Origin: Candidatus Streptomyces philanthi
GTDB lineage: Bacteria; Actinomycetota; Actinomycetes; Streptomycetales; Streptomycetaceae
DNA length: 64,000 bases
Direction: 5' to 3'
Assembly (NCBI GenBank): GCA_018114805.1
Contig: CP073042.1
Coordinates: forward strand, 3,596,001 to 3,660,000
In this document: in pieces, positions 36,303 through 46,470 of the stretch
Layout of the letters: each line of letters opens with the position of its first letter
How positions within the stretch are numbered: position 1 is the stretch's first letter
The notes under the pieces: generated by a model
Told to the model about the DNA's origin: nothing
The model's database searches: none
Seen by the model: only the letters and a program-made list of their open reading frames with translations
Translations under genes and position numbers: made by a program

Positions 36303-36800
36303 TCAGTGGTGGGCGCCGCCGGACGCCTCAAGGCGCTTGATGGACGCCTCGACCTCGGCCTCGGCCTCGGCGCGCCCCACCCAGTTGGCGCCCTCGACGG
36401 ACTTGCCGGGCTCCAGGTCCTTGTACACCTCGAAGAAGTGCTGGATCTCCAGGCGGTCGAACTCGGAGACGTGGTGGATGTCGCCCAGGTGCTCCACGCG
36501 CGGGTCGGACGCGGGAACGCAGAGCAGCTTGTCGTCGCCGCCGGCCTCGTCCGTCATCCGGAACATGCCGATCGCGCGGCACTTGATGAGGCAACCGGGA
36601 AAGGTCGGCTCGTCGAGGATGACCAGCGCGTCCAGCGGGTCACCGTCCTCGCCAAGGGTGTTCTCGACGAATCCGTAGTCGGCCGGGTAACTGGTCGAGG
36701 TGAAGAGTCGACGGTCGAGGCGAATGCGACCCGTCTCGTGGTCCACCTCGTACTTGTTCCGCGAACCCTTCGGGATCTCGATGGTGACGTCGAACTCCAC
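36303..36800 (-). CDS. ppa: Inorganic pyrophosphatase
   Basis: A 165-residue family-I pyrophosphatase that hydrolyses PPi and pulls biosynthetic reactions forward. EFDVTIEIPKGSRNKYEVDH, YPADYGFVENTL, and the metal-binding DGDPLDALVIL with the family Asp triad are all present; DIHHVSEFDRLEIQHFFEVYK follows. Start GTG 36800 (GGAGGAG upstream) gives the usual N-terminus; ATG 36815 would add five residues. Essential and intact. Confidence 0.97.
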   Translation of the reverse strand: MEFDVTIEIPKGSRNKYEVDHETGRIRLDRRLFTSTSYPADYGFVENTLGEDGDPLDALVILDEPTFPGCLIKCRAIGMFRMTDEAGGDDKLLCVPASDPRVEHLGDIHHVSEFDRLEIQHFFEVYKDLEPGKSVEGANWVGRAEAEAEVEASIKRLEASGGAHH

Positions 36801-36887
36801 GGGTGGCTCCTCCATGATCAGCACATAGCTTCGGGTGGTTAAGTGTCCCTCACGCAGGTGTGTGGTTGCGAAAGGGGCTGCTCGAAG

Positions 36888-38444
36888 ATGCCTGACGAGG
36901 CCAGATGGCGGGTTGGCGGGTGGCTCGGCCCGTGGCGGGCGGCCACCATGGAGCAGCGTCGAACGGGTGTGCTCGCGGCGGGTTCCGCCGTGGTCGGCCT
37001 CGCGGTCGCGGCGACCTGCGTGGTCGCGGCCGGTCCCTGGGACTCCGGCCAGCGTACGGCCGAGCGCCAGCGGGCCGCCTCCGGAGCGCACCCGGGCGAC
37101 GACGGCCGGGCCCGGCCCGGACCCGGCCCGGGCGCCCGGCGCGGCCCCCGTGCTCGCCCCGCTCGGCGCGCCCTGGCGTCGCCGTCCCCGGACACCGGCG
37201 AGCGGTCGTCCCGGTGCCGACCGGGCCGGGGCTCGCCGACGCGCTCGGGCCGCTGCGCGCGGGCGCGGTGGTGGACGTGGCGACCGGGCGGCAGCTCTAC
37301 GGGGCCAAGGCCGGCACCGGCGCCATCCCCGCCTCCACCGTCAAGATCGCCACCGGCGTGGCCGCGCTGTCCGCCCTCGGCCCCGGCCACCGCCTGACTA
37401 CCCGCGTCACCGCCAACCCGAACGCCCCGGGCCGCGTCGTCCTGGTCGGCGGCGGCGACCCGACCCTGACCGCCCGGGCCACCCGTGGCCCCGACGCCTC
37501 GCACCCCGCCAGCCTGCGCCAGCTGGCTGACGAGACCGCCCGCGCGCTGCGTGCCCGCTGCGAACACACGGTCCGGCTCGGCTACGACACCTCCCTGTAC
37601 GCCGGCACCAGCCGGCACCCGATTCTGCCGAACGAGAACCTCGCCCCCGTCACGGCGCTCATGGTGGACGAGGGCCGCCGCGACGACTCCGACCGGGGAC
37701 CCGCCGACCGGGTGAAGGACCCCGCCGCCGAGGCGGCCCGCACCTTCGCGAAGATGCTGCGCGACCGCGGCGTCAAGGTCACCGGCGACCCGCGCCCCAC
37801 CAGCGGCGGCGACAGCGCCAAGGACGCCAAAGACGCCAGGGACCGGCGCCAAGGACGGCGAGGGCGGCGTCGGCGGGCCGGGCCGGACGCTGGCCAGCGT
37901 CCGTTCCCAGCCGCTGTCATCGCTGGTCGAACGCATGCTGACGTACAGCGACAACGACATCGCCGAGGCCCTGCCCTGGCACACCGCCCGCGCCACCGGG
38001 TACCCGGCCAGCTTCGCCGGCGGGCGCGCCGCGGTCACCGCCCGGCTCGAGCGGCTCGGCCTGCCCGTGTCCGGCGCCCACCTCGCCGACGGCAGCGGCC
38101 TGGACCGCGCCGACAAGGTCTCGGCCGGGCTGCTGGCCCGGCTCCTGGCGCGGGCGGCCAGCCCGGACCAGCCCGCGCTGCGCCCCGTGCTCACCGGGCT
38201 GCCCGTCGCCGGCTTCACCGGCACGCTGCGCGACCGGTACGGGAAGGAGGCCGTCGGCCGGGGCGTCGTACGGGCCAAGACCGGCACCCTGTACGGGGTC
38301 AACACCCTGGCCGGGACGGTCGTGGACGCCTACGGCCGGCTGTTGACCTTCGCCTTCCTCACCAACGGCAGCACCGACCCGGCCGCGGCCCAGCGGGTGC
38401 TCGACCGGCTGGCCTCGGCGGTGGCGAACTGCGGCTGCCGCTGA
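36888..38444 (+). pseudogene. dacB: D-alanyl-D-alanine carboxypeptidase/endopeptidase (PBP4, DacB type), frameshifted
   Basis: An extracytoplasmic penicillin-binding protein of about 515 residues. The N-terminus has a membrane anchor (VLAAGSAVVGLAVAATCVVAAG). The three PBP motifs survive: SxxK in PASTVKIATG, SxN in TYSDNDIAEAL, and KTG in RAKTGTLYGVN. Two slips lie between about 37100 and 37210 in the Pro/Arg-rich linker. One more lies near 37850, before GAKDGEGG, in the loop leading to the SxN motif. It is divergent from ppa. It would trim peptidoglycan stem peptides and is normally dispensable. Confidence 0.85.
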
Positions 38445-38656
38445 GTCGGACGGCCGCCGGGCCACCCCGCCGCCCTCTCCCGGGGCGCTCCCGCCGGGAC
38501 GGGTGGGCGGCCGGCACGAGCGGTCGGGTCAGGTCGGCGCGGGCGGTCGGGGCGCAGGCCACGCGGGGTGGCGGGGCCGGCCGCCGGGATGTCCGCCAGC
38601 CGAGCGGAAACATCGTTCGCTACCCCACATCGGGGGGGCCCACGTACCGTGAAGCC

Positions 38657-39796
38657 ATGACGAGCATCGGTGGTGTCGAGATGGTCGACTGGAATCTCGC
38701 GGTGGCGACCGCCATCCGGTTCGCGCGGTCGGGTCCCGAGGTGAGCCAAGACGAGGCGCGGGCGGCGGTCCAGGAACTGCGCCGGCACGCCAAGGCGTCG
38801 GAGGAGCACGTGCGCGCGTTCACCCGGATGGCGCCGGCCGGCGGCGAGTTCGCGGACACGCCGGTCCTGGTCGTGGACCGGGCGGGCTGGGTGCGGGCGA
38901 ACGTCGCCGGGTTCCGCGCCGTGCTCGGGCCGCTGCTCGACAAGATGCAGTCCCGCCGCTCCGCCACCCCGGGCGGGGCCGTGCTCGGCGCCGCCGGCGG
39001 CAAGGTGACCGGCGTCGAGCTGGGAATGCTGCTCTCTTTCCTCTCCTCCCGGGTGCTCGGCTATTACGAGACGTTCGCGCCGGCCAGCCGCGACCTGCCG
39101 GGCGGCACCGGCGGTGGCCAGTTGCTGCTCGTCGCGCCCAACATCGTGCACGTCGAGCGGGAGCTGGACGTGGAACCGCACGACTTCCGGCTCTGGGTGT
39201 GCCTGCACGAGGAGACGCACCGCACCCAGTTCACGGCCGTGCCCTGGCTGCGCGACCACCTTGAGTCCGAGATCCAGGCGTTCCTCGGCGAGACCGACGT
39301 CGACCCGGCCACCCTCCTGGAGCGGCTGCGCGAGGCCGCCCAGTCGCTGACCGGGAACCGCCCCGAGCACCCCGACGGGGGCCCGGTCGAGCGCGGTGGG
39401 CGCAGCATCGTGGAGCTGGTGCAGACCCCGACCCAGCGCGAGATCCTGGCGCGCCTCACGGCCGTGATGTCGCTGCTCGAAGGGCACGCGGACTTCGTCA
39501 TGGACGGCGTGGGGCCCTCGGTCGTGCCCTCCGTCGCGGAGATCAGGGAGAAGTTCCAGAAGCGCCGGGCCAGCGGCGCCGGCCGGCTCGACCAGGCGCT
39601 GCGCAAGCTGCTCGGCCTGGACGCGAAGCTGCGGCAGTACCGGGACGGGGAGCGGTTCGTGCGGGCCGTGGTGGGCGAGGTCGGCATGGACGGCTTCAAC
39701 CGCGTCTGGACGTCCCCGAACACCCTCCCGACCAAGGCCGAGATCCACAAACCGGCGGACTGGGTCGCGAGGGTGCACCGTAAGGCAGAGTCGTAG
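38657..39796 (+). CDS. Zinc-dependent metalloprotease-like protein (DUF2342, F420-associated family)
   Basis: 379 residues. The zinc motif HExxH appears as CLHEETHRTQF near residue 185, and a downstream EGHADFVMDGVG supplies a likely third ligand (Glu). The N-terminal DWNLAVATAIRFARSGPEVS and the RSGAGR-like helices match the actinobacterial family found next to tilS. Its substrate is unknown. Start ATG 38657 is clear. Intact and upstream of tilS in the same direction. Confidence 0.9.
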   Translation: MTSIGGVEMVDWNLAVATAIRFARSGPEVSQDEARAAVQELRRHAKASEEHVRAFTRMAPAGGEFADTPVLVVDRAGWVRANVAGFRAVLGPLLDKMQSRRSATPGGAVLGAAGGKVTGVELGMLLSFLSSRVLGYYETFAPASRDLPGGTGGGQLLLVAPNIVHVERELDVEPHDFRLWVCLHEETHRTQFTAVPWLRDHLESEIQAFLGETDVDPATLLERLREAAQSLTGNRPEHPDGGPVERGGRSIVELVQTPTQREILARLTAVMSLLEGHADFVMDGVGPSVVPSVAEIREKFQKRRASGAGRLDQALRKLLGLDAKLRQYRDGERFVRAVVGEVGMDGFNRVWTSPNTLPTKAEIHKPADWVARVHRKAES

Positions 39797-39978
39797 GGCA
39801 CGCACGCCAGGAGGCAGGTGAACGACCACTTCATCACTCGTCTGAGGGACCCTCGGCAACGGGTAGGCGTGCGATGCTCGGGTAACAGCTCGGCTCTGTC
39901 ACCATCTACATACTTAGCGTGACTGGAGCCTCATCTAGCTCCCGAGGCACCCCCCGATTGAAAAGATGGGAAACGGAC

Positions 39979-41409
39979 ATGGGTCCCCATCCAGCGGTCG
40001 CCGCGATACGCCTGGCGGTTCGCCGCGTACTCCAAGACGTCCTCGCCGACACCGACTCCCCCTCATCCCCCTCCCTGTCGTCCCCCCCGGCCCCGCCCGC
40101 TCTCGCGGCGCCCGTGGCTCTCCCCTCGCCCCCCGCCGCCCGCGGCCCCGAGACCGCCCGTGGCGCCGCCGCCCACGGTGTCGTTCCCGCGCCCGGCGGC
40201 TCCCCGCTGGACACCACGGCCGACCCGCGCCCGCTGATCCTCGTCGCCTGCTCCGGCGGCGCCGACTCCATGGCGCTCGCCTCCGCCCTCGCCTTCGAGG
40301 CCCCGAAGCTGGGGCTGCGGGCCGGTGGCGTCACCGTCGACCACGGGCTGCAACCGGGCTCCGACGCGCGCGCCGCCGAGGTCTGCGAGCGACTGCGCGC
40401 GCTGGGCCTGGACCTCGTCGAGTCCATCGCCGTGGCCGTCGGCTGCGACGGCGGCCCCGAGGCGGCTGCCCGCGACGCCCGGTACGGGGCGCTCGACCAC
40501 GCCGCCGAGCGGTACGGCGCCCGCGCCGTCCTGCTCGGCCACACCCGCGACGACCAGGCGGAAACGGTGCTGCTCGGGCTCGCCCGCGGCTCGGGCACCC
40601 GCTCGCTGTCCGGCATGGCCGTCGTCTCCGGCGAGGGCGGCCGCTACCGCCGCCCGTTCCTGCACCTCGACCGGCAGACCGCCCGCCGGGCGTGCCTGGC
40701 CCAGTCGCTGCCGGTGTGGGACGACCCGCACAACGCCGACCCGGTGTTCACCCGCTCCCGGGTGCGCCAAGAGGCGCTGCCGATGCTGGAGAAGGCGCTC
40801 GGCAAGGGCGTCGTCGAGGCGCTGGCCCGCACGGCGCAGCTCTCCCGCGACGACGCGGACGCCCTGGACGCCTGGGCCGCCGAGGTGGAGGCCGTCGCGC
40901 GCGCCGCCCGCCCCGTCCCCAAGGACCGCGCGCCGGTCCCCACCCGCCCCACCGCCCCCTCCCACGCGACCCCCCGCCCCGCGCCCGCGCCCCCCGGCGC
41001 CCGCGCCGCCGTGCGCCCCACCGCCGACGCCCCCGCCGGCAGCCCGTCCCCCGTACCGTCCGTGGCGCCTCCTGCCGTCGCGTCCCCTGCCGTCGGCGCG
41101 TCCCCCGCCTCCTCCGCGGGCTCCGTCGGCTCCCTCACCCGCTCCCGGCCGAGCCCCGCCGCGGAGCCCTGTGACGTCATCGATTCGCTCGACACCGCCG
41201 CGCTGCGCGACCTGCCGGCCGCCGTGCGCCGCAGGGTGCTCCGCCGGGTGGCCATCGCAGCCGGCTCACCTGCGGGTTCGCTCTTCGCCCGGCACATCGA
41301 GGAGGTGGACCGACTGATCACCAGTTGGCACGGTCAGCGCGCCATCAACCTGCCCGGCCGCATCGAGGTGCTCAGGCAGGGTGGCAGACTGGTGATCCGG
41401 CAGGGCTGA
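39979..41409 (+). CDS. tilS: tRNA(Ile)-lysidine synthase with low-complexity insertions
   Basis: 476 residues. It modifies C34 of the AUA-reading tRNA-Ile to lysidine, an essential step. The PP-loop is VACSGGADSMALASAL near residue 92, followed by GVTVDHGLQPGSDARA, LLGHTRDDQAETVLLGLARGSG, GMAVVSGEGGRYRRPFL, and WDDPHNADPVFTRSRVRQ. Two Pro/Ala/Ser-rich inserts (about residues 27-85 and 310-395) make it over 100 residues longer than usual. It stays in frame through many C-runs. Start ATG 39979. Confidence 0.94.
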   Translation: MGPHPAVAAIRLAVRRVLQDVLADTDSPSSPSLSSPPAPPALAAPVALPSPPAARGPETARGAAAHGVVPAPGGSPLDTTADPRPLILVACSGGADSMALASALAFEAPKLGLRAGGVTVDHGLQPGSDARAAEVCERLRALGLDLVESIAVAVGCDGGPEAAARDARYGALDHAAERYGARAVLLGHTRDDQAETVLLGLARGSGTRSLSGMAVVSGEGGRYRRPFLHLDRQTARRACLAQSLPVWDDPHNADPVFTRSRVRQEALPMLEKALGKGVVEALARTAQLSRDDADALDAWAAEVEAVARAARPVPKDRAPVPTRPTAPSHATPRPAPAPPGARAAVRPTADAPAGSPSPVPSVAPPAVASPAVGASPASSAGSVGSLTRSRPSPAAEPCDVIDSLDTAALRDLPAAVRRRVLRRVAIAAGSPAGSLFARHIEEVDRLITSWHGQRAINLPGRIEVLRQGGRLVIRQG

Positions 41410-41453
41410 TTCGCCCGAGCCTGGTAAGCGTGAACCAAGCGAGAGTGGCGCGG

Positions 41454-42008
41454 GTGGACGACAAGGACATGAGCACCGACCTCCAGTCGGTGCTCATCAC
41501 CAAGGAAGAGATCGACGCGAAGCTGGCCGAGCTGGCGGCTAAGATCGACGCGGAGTACCAGGGGAAGGACCTGTTGATCGTCGGCGTCCTCAAGGGCGCC
41601 GTGATGGTCATGGCCGACCTGGCGCGGGCCCTGTCCACCCACGTCACGATGGACTGGATGGCGGTGTCCTCGTACGGCGCCGGCACCCAGTCCTCCGGGG
41701 TGGTGCGCATCCTCAAGGACCTGGACACCGACATCGCCGGTCGTGACGTGCTGATCGTCGAGGACATCATCGACTCCGGCCTGACGCTGTCCTGGCTGCT
41801 GTCGAACCTGGGCTCGCGCAACCCGGCCTCGCTCAACGTCGTCACCCTGCTGCGCAAGCCGGAGGCGGCCAAGGTCGACATCGACGTGAAATGGATCGGC
41901 TTCGACATCCCCAACGAGTTCGTCGTGGGATACGGCCTCGACTACGCGGAGAAGTACCGCAACCTGCCCTTCGTGGGCACTTTGGCACCGCACGTCTACA
42001 GCGGTTGA
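41454..42008 (+). CDS. hpt: Hypoxanthine phosphoribosyltransferase
   Basis: 184 residues; converts hypoxanthine/guanine plus PRPP to nucleotides. VGVLKGAVMVMADLARAL holds the PPi loop, the PRPP motif is VLIVEDIIDSGLTLSWL, and IPNEFVVGYGLDYAEKYRNLPFVG is the C-terminal base-binding part. The GTG at 41454 (VDDKDMSTDLQSV) matches homologous starts. It lies between tilS and ftsH as usual in Streptomyces. Intact. Confidence 0.96.
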   Translation: MDDKDMSTDLQSVLITKEEIDAKLAELAAKIDAEYQGKDLLIVGVLKGAVMVMADLARALSTHVTMDWMAVSSYGAGTQSSGVVRILKDLDTDIAGRDVLIVEDIIDSGLTLSWLLSNLGSRNPASLNVVTLLRKPEAAKVDIDVKWIGFDIPNEFVVGYGLDYAEKYRNLPFVGTLAPHVYSG

Positions 42009-42032
42009 CCGGCCGCCCCCGGCCCCGGGCCG

Positions 42033-42061
42033 CGGTGGGAACCGGGCACCGTTTCCCACCG
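42033..42061 (+). terminator. Weak hairpin after hpt
   Basis: CGGTGGGAA (42033-42041) can pair with TTCCCACCG (42053-42061) across 11 bases, upstream of the ftsH promoter region. Confidence 0.4.
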
Positions 42062-42242
42062 TTGAAGCAGGGGAAGGCCATTTCGTTAACTGCCCGTGGC
42101 GGCGCCTGGTGACGATGCTGGGGTACCGTCCGAAGGTCAGTCTTTTCAGACCGAGTAAAACACCGCGCGCACAAGCAGCTCTCGCGAGAGGGTTCCGTGC
42201 CTCACTGTGGCAGGAGGGACGGGGCGATTCCGCCCCGTATGG

Positions 42243-44267
42243 ATGGACGTGAAGCGCTACTTCCGTGGGCCGGTCATGTGGATCGTGCTGGCCGTCCTCG
42301 CCGTGGTCGTGTTGATGCAGGTCGTCGGTTCGTCCGGCGGCTACAAGTCGGTGGACACCAGCGAGGTCGTCAATGCGATCGACAAGAACCGAGTCAAATC
42401 CGCAGAGCTGACGACCGGCGACGAGCACAAGATCAAGATCCAGCTGAAGGACGGCGAGGACGAGATCTCGGGCAGCCGGAAGCTGCAGGCCAACTACATC
42501 GGCGACCAGGGCGTCCGGATCGCCACGACGCTTCAGGCCAACGTCGAGAAGGACCAGATCCCCGACGGGTACACGGTCTCCCAGTCGAAGCAGAATCCGT
42601 TTATCGGCATCCTGCTGTCGCTGCTTCCCTTCGTGCTGATCGTCGTCGTCTTCCTGTTCCTGATGAACCAGATGCAGGGCGGCGGCTCCCGGGTCATGAA
42701 CTTCGGGAAGTCCAAGGCCAAGCTGATCACCAAGGACACCCCGAAGACGACGTTCGCCGACGTCGCCGGGTCCGACGAGGCGGTCGAGGAACTCCACGAG
42801 ATCAAGGAGTTCCTGCAGGAGCCCGCGAAGTTCCAGGCGGTCGGCGCCAAGATCCCCAAGGGTGTGCTGCTGTACGGCCCCCCCGGCACCGGCAAGACGC
42901 TCCTCGCGCGCGCCGTCGCCGGTGAGGCGGGCGTGCCATTCTACTCGATCTCCGGTTCCGACTTCGTCGAGATGTTCGTCGGTGTCGGCGCCTCCCGCGT
43001 CCGTGACCTGTTCGAGCAGGCCAAGGCGAACGCCCCGGCGATCGTCTTCGTGGACGAGATCGACGCCGTGGGCCGGCAGCGCGGCGCCGGCATGGGCGGT
43101 GGCCACGACGAGCGCGAGCAGACGCTGAACCAGCTCCTGGTGGAGATGGACGGCTTCGACGTCAAGGGCGGCGTCATCCTGATTGCCGCGACCAACCGGC
43201 CCGACATCCTCGACCCCGCGCTGCTGCGCCCCGGCCGCTTCGACCGGCAGATCGCCGTGGACCGGCCCGACATGCAGGGCCGCCTGGAGATCCTCAAGGT
43301 CCACCAGAAGGGCAAGCCGGTCGCCCCGGACGTCGACCTGCAGGCCGTCGCCCGCCGCACCCCCGGCTTCACCGGCGCCGACCTGTCGAACGTGCTGAAC
43401 GAGGCGGCGCTGCTGACCGCCCGCAGCGACAAGAAGCTGCTCGACAACCACGCCCTGGACGAGGCCATCGACCGCGTCGTGGCCGGCCCGCAGAAGCGGA
43501 CCCGGATCATGAGCGACAAGGAGAAGAAGACCACCGCGTACCACGAGGGCGGGCACGCCCTGGTCGCGGCGGCGTCGCCGAACAGCGACCCGGTGCACAA
43601 GGTCACCATCCTCTCCCGTGGCCGCGCCCTCGGATACACGATGGTGCTGCCGGAGGACGACAAGTACTCCACCTCGCGCAACGAGATGCTCGACCAGCTC
43701 GCGTACATGATGGGCGGGCGCGCGGCGGAGGAGCTGGTCTTCCACGACCCGACCACCGGCGCCTCCGACGACATCGACAAGGCGACCCGCACCGCCCGCG
43801 CGATGGTCACCCAGTACGGCATGACCGAGCGGCTCGGCGCGATCAAGTTCGGCTCCGACAACTCCGAGCCGTTCCTCGGCCGCGACATGTCGCACCAGCG
43901 TGACTATTCGGAAGAGGTCGCCGCGCTGGTCGACGAAGAGGTCAAGAAGCTCATCGAGAACGCGCACAACGAGGCGTGGGAGATCCTGGTCGAGAACCGG
44001 GACGTGCTCGACAACCTCGTGCTCGCCCTCCTTGAGAAGGAGACCCTGAACAAGGAGGAGCTGGCGGAGATCTTCTCCACGGTCGTCAAGCGCCCGCTGC
44101 GCCCGGCCTGGACCGGCTCCTCGCGGCGCACGCCGTCGACCCGGCCGCCGGTGCTCTCGCCCCGCGAGCTGGCCCCGGCCAACGGCACCTCGTCCGGGAC
44201 GCTGGCCAAGGGCGGCACGTCCGAGGACTCGGCGGAACTCCAGGACGAGCCGCCGCGCGAAGCCTGA
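42243..44267 (+). CDS. ftsH: ATP-dependent zinc metalloprotease FtsH
   Basis: 674 residues. A membrane AAA+ protease degrading damaged membrane and regulatory proteins. Membrane helix 1 is about residues 11-28 and helix 2 about 120-141, with the extracytoplasmic domain between. Walker A is GPPGTGKT (212-219), Walker B IVFVDEIDA (267-275), the second region of homology ATNRPDILDPALLRPGRFDR, and the zinc site HEGGH (434-438). The C-terminal tail (PAWTGSSRRTPSTRPPVLSPREL) is the streptomycete type. ATG 42243 (MDVKRYFRG) matches homologues. Intact. Confidence 0.97.
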   Translation: MDVKRYFRGPVMWIVLAVLAVVVLMQVVGSSGGYKSVDTSEVVNAIDKNRVKSAELTTGDEHKIKIQLKDGEDEISGSRKLQANYIGDQGVRIATTLQANVEKDQIPDGYTVSQSKQNPFIGILLSLLPFVLIVVVFLFLMNQMQGGGSRVMNFGKSKAKLITKDTPKTTFADVAGSDEAVEELHEIKEFLQEPAKFQAVGAKIPKGVLLYGPPGTGKTLLARAVAGEAGVPFYSISGSDFVEMFVGVGASRVRDLFEQAKANAPAIVFVDEIDAVGRQRGAGMGGGHDEREQTLNQLLVEMDGFDVKGGVILIAATNRPDILDPALLRPGRFDRQIAVDRPDMQGRLEILKVHQKGKPVAPDVDLQAVARRTPGFTGADLSNVLNEAALLTARSDKKLLDNHALDEAIDRVVAGPQKRTRIMSDKEKKTTAYHEGGHALVAAASPNSDPVHKVTILSRGRALGYTMVLPEDDKYSTSRNEMLDQLAYMMGGRAAEELVFHDPTTGASDDIDKATRTARAMVTQYGMTERLGAIKFGSDNSEPFLGRDMSHQRDYSEEVAALVDEEVKKLIENAHNEAWEILVENRDVLDNLVLALLEKETLNKEELAEIFSTVVKRPLRPAWTGSSRRTPSTRPPVLSPRELAPANGTSSGTLAKGGTSEDSAELQDEPPREA

Positions 44268-44390
44268 TCCACCGGATCGCACCGCCCGGACGATGCCCGT
44301 GGCGGTCGGGCCGGGAGCCGGCGCCAGGCTCGCGGACCGGGTCGCGTTCGTCACGATGACGGGCGACGCCCACGGCCCGGAATGTAGGCC

Positions 44391-44420
44391 GCGCCCCCCA
44401 GGTTCTAGCCTGGGGGGGGC
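44391..44420 (+). terminator. Hairpin between ftsH and folE
   Basis: CCCCCCAGG (44394-44402) and CCTGGGGGG (44409-44417) flank a TTCTAG loop. Terminator or attenuator before folE. Confidence 0.65.
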
Positions 44421-44512
44421 GGCCTTTGGCGCGGGATGCGCGGGTGAGTCCCGCGTACGGGCTGTACGGCTGTACGGAGTCGACAGCACGAGCGAGGAAC
44501 GAGGCAACGCCC

Positions 44513-45118
44513 ATGACCGACCCGGTCACCCTGGACGGCGAGAGCACCATCGGCGAGTTCGATGAGAAGCGCGCCGAGAACGCGATCCGCGAGCTGTTGC
44601 TCGCCGTCGGCGAGGATCCGGACCGTGAGGGGCTGCGGGAGACGCCGGGGCGGGTGGCCCGGGCGTACCGGGAGATATTCGCCGGCCTGTGGCAGGAGCC
44701 GGAGGACGTGCTGACCACCACCTTCGACCTGGGCCACGACGAGATGGTGCTGGTCAAGGACATCGAGTTGTTCAGCACCTGCGAGCACCACCTGGTCCCC
44801 TTCCGTGGCGTGGCGCACGTCGGGTACATCCCGTCCGGCGACGGCAAGATCACCGGGCTGTCCAAGCTGGCCCGCCTCGTGGACGTCTTCGCGCGCCGCC
44901 CGCAGGTGCAGGAGCGGCTCACCACGCAGATCGCGGACTCGCTTATGCGGATACTGGAGCCGCGCGGGGTGATCGTCGTCATCGAGTGCGAGCATATGTG
45001 CATGTCGATGCGCGGCATCCGCAAGCCGGGCGCCAAGACGCTGACCTCCGCCGTCCGCGGCCAACTGCGCGACTCGGCCACCCGCTCCGAGGCGATGAGC
45101 CTGATCATCGGCCGCTAG
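44513..45118 (+). CDS. folE: GTP cyclohydrolase I
   Basis: 201 residues; first step of folate synthesis, GTP to 7,8-dihydroneopterin triphosphate. EDPDREGLRETPGRVARAY, zinc Cys/His in LFSTCEHHLVPFRGVAHVGYIP (joined motifs), GLSKLARLVDVFARRPQVQERLT, and the second zinc Cys in IECEHMCMSMRGIRKPGA. ATG 44513 gives the usual start. Same strand as ftsH, and functionally linked with folP, folB and folK downstream. Intact. Confidence 0.97.
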   Translation: MTDPVTLDGESTIGEFDEKRAENAIRELLLAVGEDPDREGLRETPGRVARAYREIFAGLWQEPEDVLTTTFDLGHDEMVLVKDIELFSTCEHHLVPFRGVAHVGYIPSGDGKITGLSKLARLVDVFARRPQVQERLTTQIADSLMRILEPRGVIVVIECEHMCMSMRGIRKPGAKTLTSAVRGQLRDSATRSEAMSLIIGR

Positions 45119-45153
45119 CCGGACCCGACCCCCGCCGCCGCGGGCCGGTGCGC

Positions 45154-45177
45154 CGCGCCCCGGCGCGCCGGGGCGCG
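45154..45177. terminator. Bidirectional terminator after folE
   Basis: CGCGCCCCGG (45154-45163) pairs with CCGGGGCGCG (45168-45177) over CGCG, just before the convergent esterase stop. Confidence 0.7.
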
Positions 45178-45182
45178 GGGCG

Positions 45183-46326
45183 TCAGGGAGCGGGGGAGAC
45201 GGGGGCCACCAGGCGGCTGCCCATCCAGGTGAGGGTGGGACCGACCTCGCGGCGCCAGGTGTTGAAGTTGTGGCCGCCGCTCTCCAGCAGGATCGAGGAG
45301 ATCCGGGTCGGCTCGCCGGCCGCGTTCAGCTGCTTGACCTTGTCGATGAACCTCAGGGTGTCCTTGTAGTTGTGCTCGCCCTTCTTGCTGCTGGTGACCA
45401 GCAGCAACACCGGGGGCGCGGGCTTGTGGTCGAGCCGCCACATCAGGTCGTTCTCGCACTTGAGCTGCTTGCTGCCGCCGAACAGGTCGCCCGTGGTGCG
45501 GTCGATGGGCGCCTCGTACCAGGAGGAGAGGCCGGCCCCGGCCGAGAACGCCTTCGGGTGGCGCATGGTTATCTTCAGCGCGCAGTACCCGCCGGTCGAG
45601 TTGCCGATGACGCCCCAGCTCCGCGCGTCCTTGCCGGTGCGGTAGTGCGCCGATATCGCGTGCGGCAGGTCCGTGGTGAAGAACATCTCGGTCTGCGGGC
45701 CGCGCGGCACGTCCACGCACTCGGTGTCCCGTGGCGGGGCGACCGTCGGCCGCAGCATGACGAGCACCATCGGCTGCATCTTGTCCCGCTTGACCAGCTT
45801 GTGCGCGGTCTGCGGGTACCTCAGGCTGTTGATCAGGGCCTCGGCGGTGCCGGGGTAGCCGGTGAGGATCACGGCCGCGGGGAAGACGCGGTCGGGTTCG
45901 CTGAAGTACTCGGGCGGCAGGTACACGTAGGCCGGGCTGGCGATCCGGGACGTCGGGCCCTGCACGGTGACCTTCTCGATGTGCCCGCCGACGCTCGGCC
46001 GGTCGCCGCCCGGCACGTTGACCTTGCGGGTGCTGATGACCTTGACCCGCTTGTGGGCCGGTGTGTCGTGGTCCACGACCACGCCGGGGGTGTCCTCGGT
46101 GCTGAAGAGGTCGGCCCACGAGCCGTAGAAGCCGAAGGTCTGGTTGGCGAACAGGCCGATCGCGCAGAACACCGCGACCTGGGTGGCCAGCAGCGTGCCG
46201 ACGCGGCCCAGGACGGCCCAGGGGGGTACGCCCCGCCAGCCTGGGCCACAGCCGGACGGTGGCGGCGAAGAACAGCACGGCCATGATGACGGCGATCGTC
46301 ACGACCTTGTTGCTGGTGAGACCCAT
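45183..46326 (-). pseudogene. Membrane-anchored esterase (esterase D/antigen-85 fold), frameshifted
   Basis: About 380 residues. The start GLTSNKVVTIAVIMAVLFFAATV is a membrane segment; after a slip near 46225 reading resumes in VFCAIGLFANQTFGFYGSWADLF. An extracytoplasmic alpha/beta-hydrolase follows with the nucleophile in GVIGNSTGGYCALK, FPAAVILTGYPG, and the late ESGGHNFNTWRREV with the catalytic His. Related proteins are putative secreted esterases with antigen-85-like folds. The substrate is unknown. Confidence 0.82.
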
Positions 46327-46470
46327 GGTGAGCTTTCTGACGGGCGACCGGTCACCCGTGCCGCGGAATGAACCCCGTGCGGTAAATCACCGTCCTAAAG
46401 GGCGCGCAATTTGACCAAAGCTGTGAAACAGCGGGCAGCAGATCCTCTTGACAGGGGCGACGGGAAGTAC

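Noticed and set aside
39979..41409. tilS as a disrupted gene because of its long low-complexity parts
   Set aside because: The frame is continuous and conserved segments lie on both sides of each insert.
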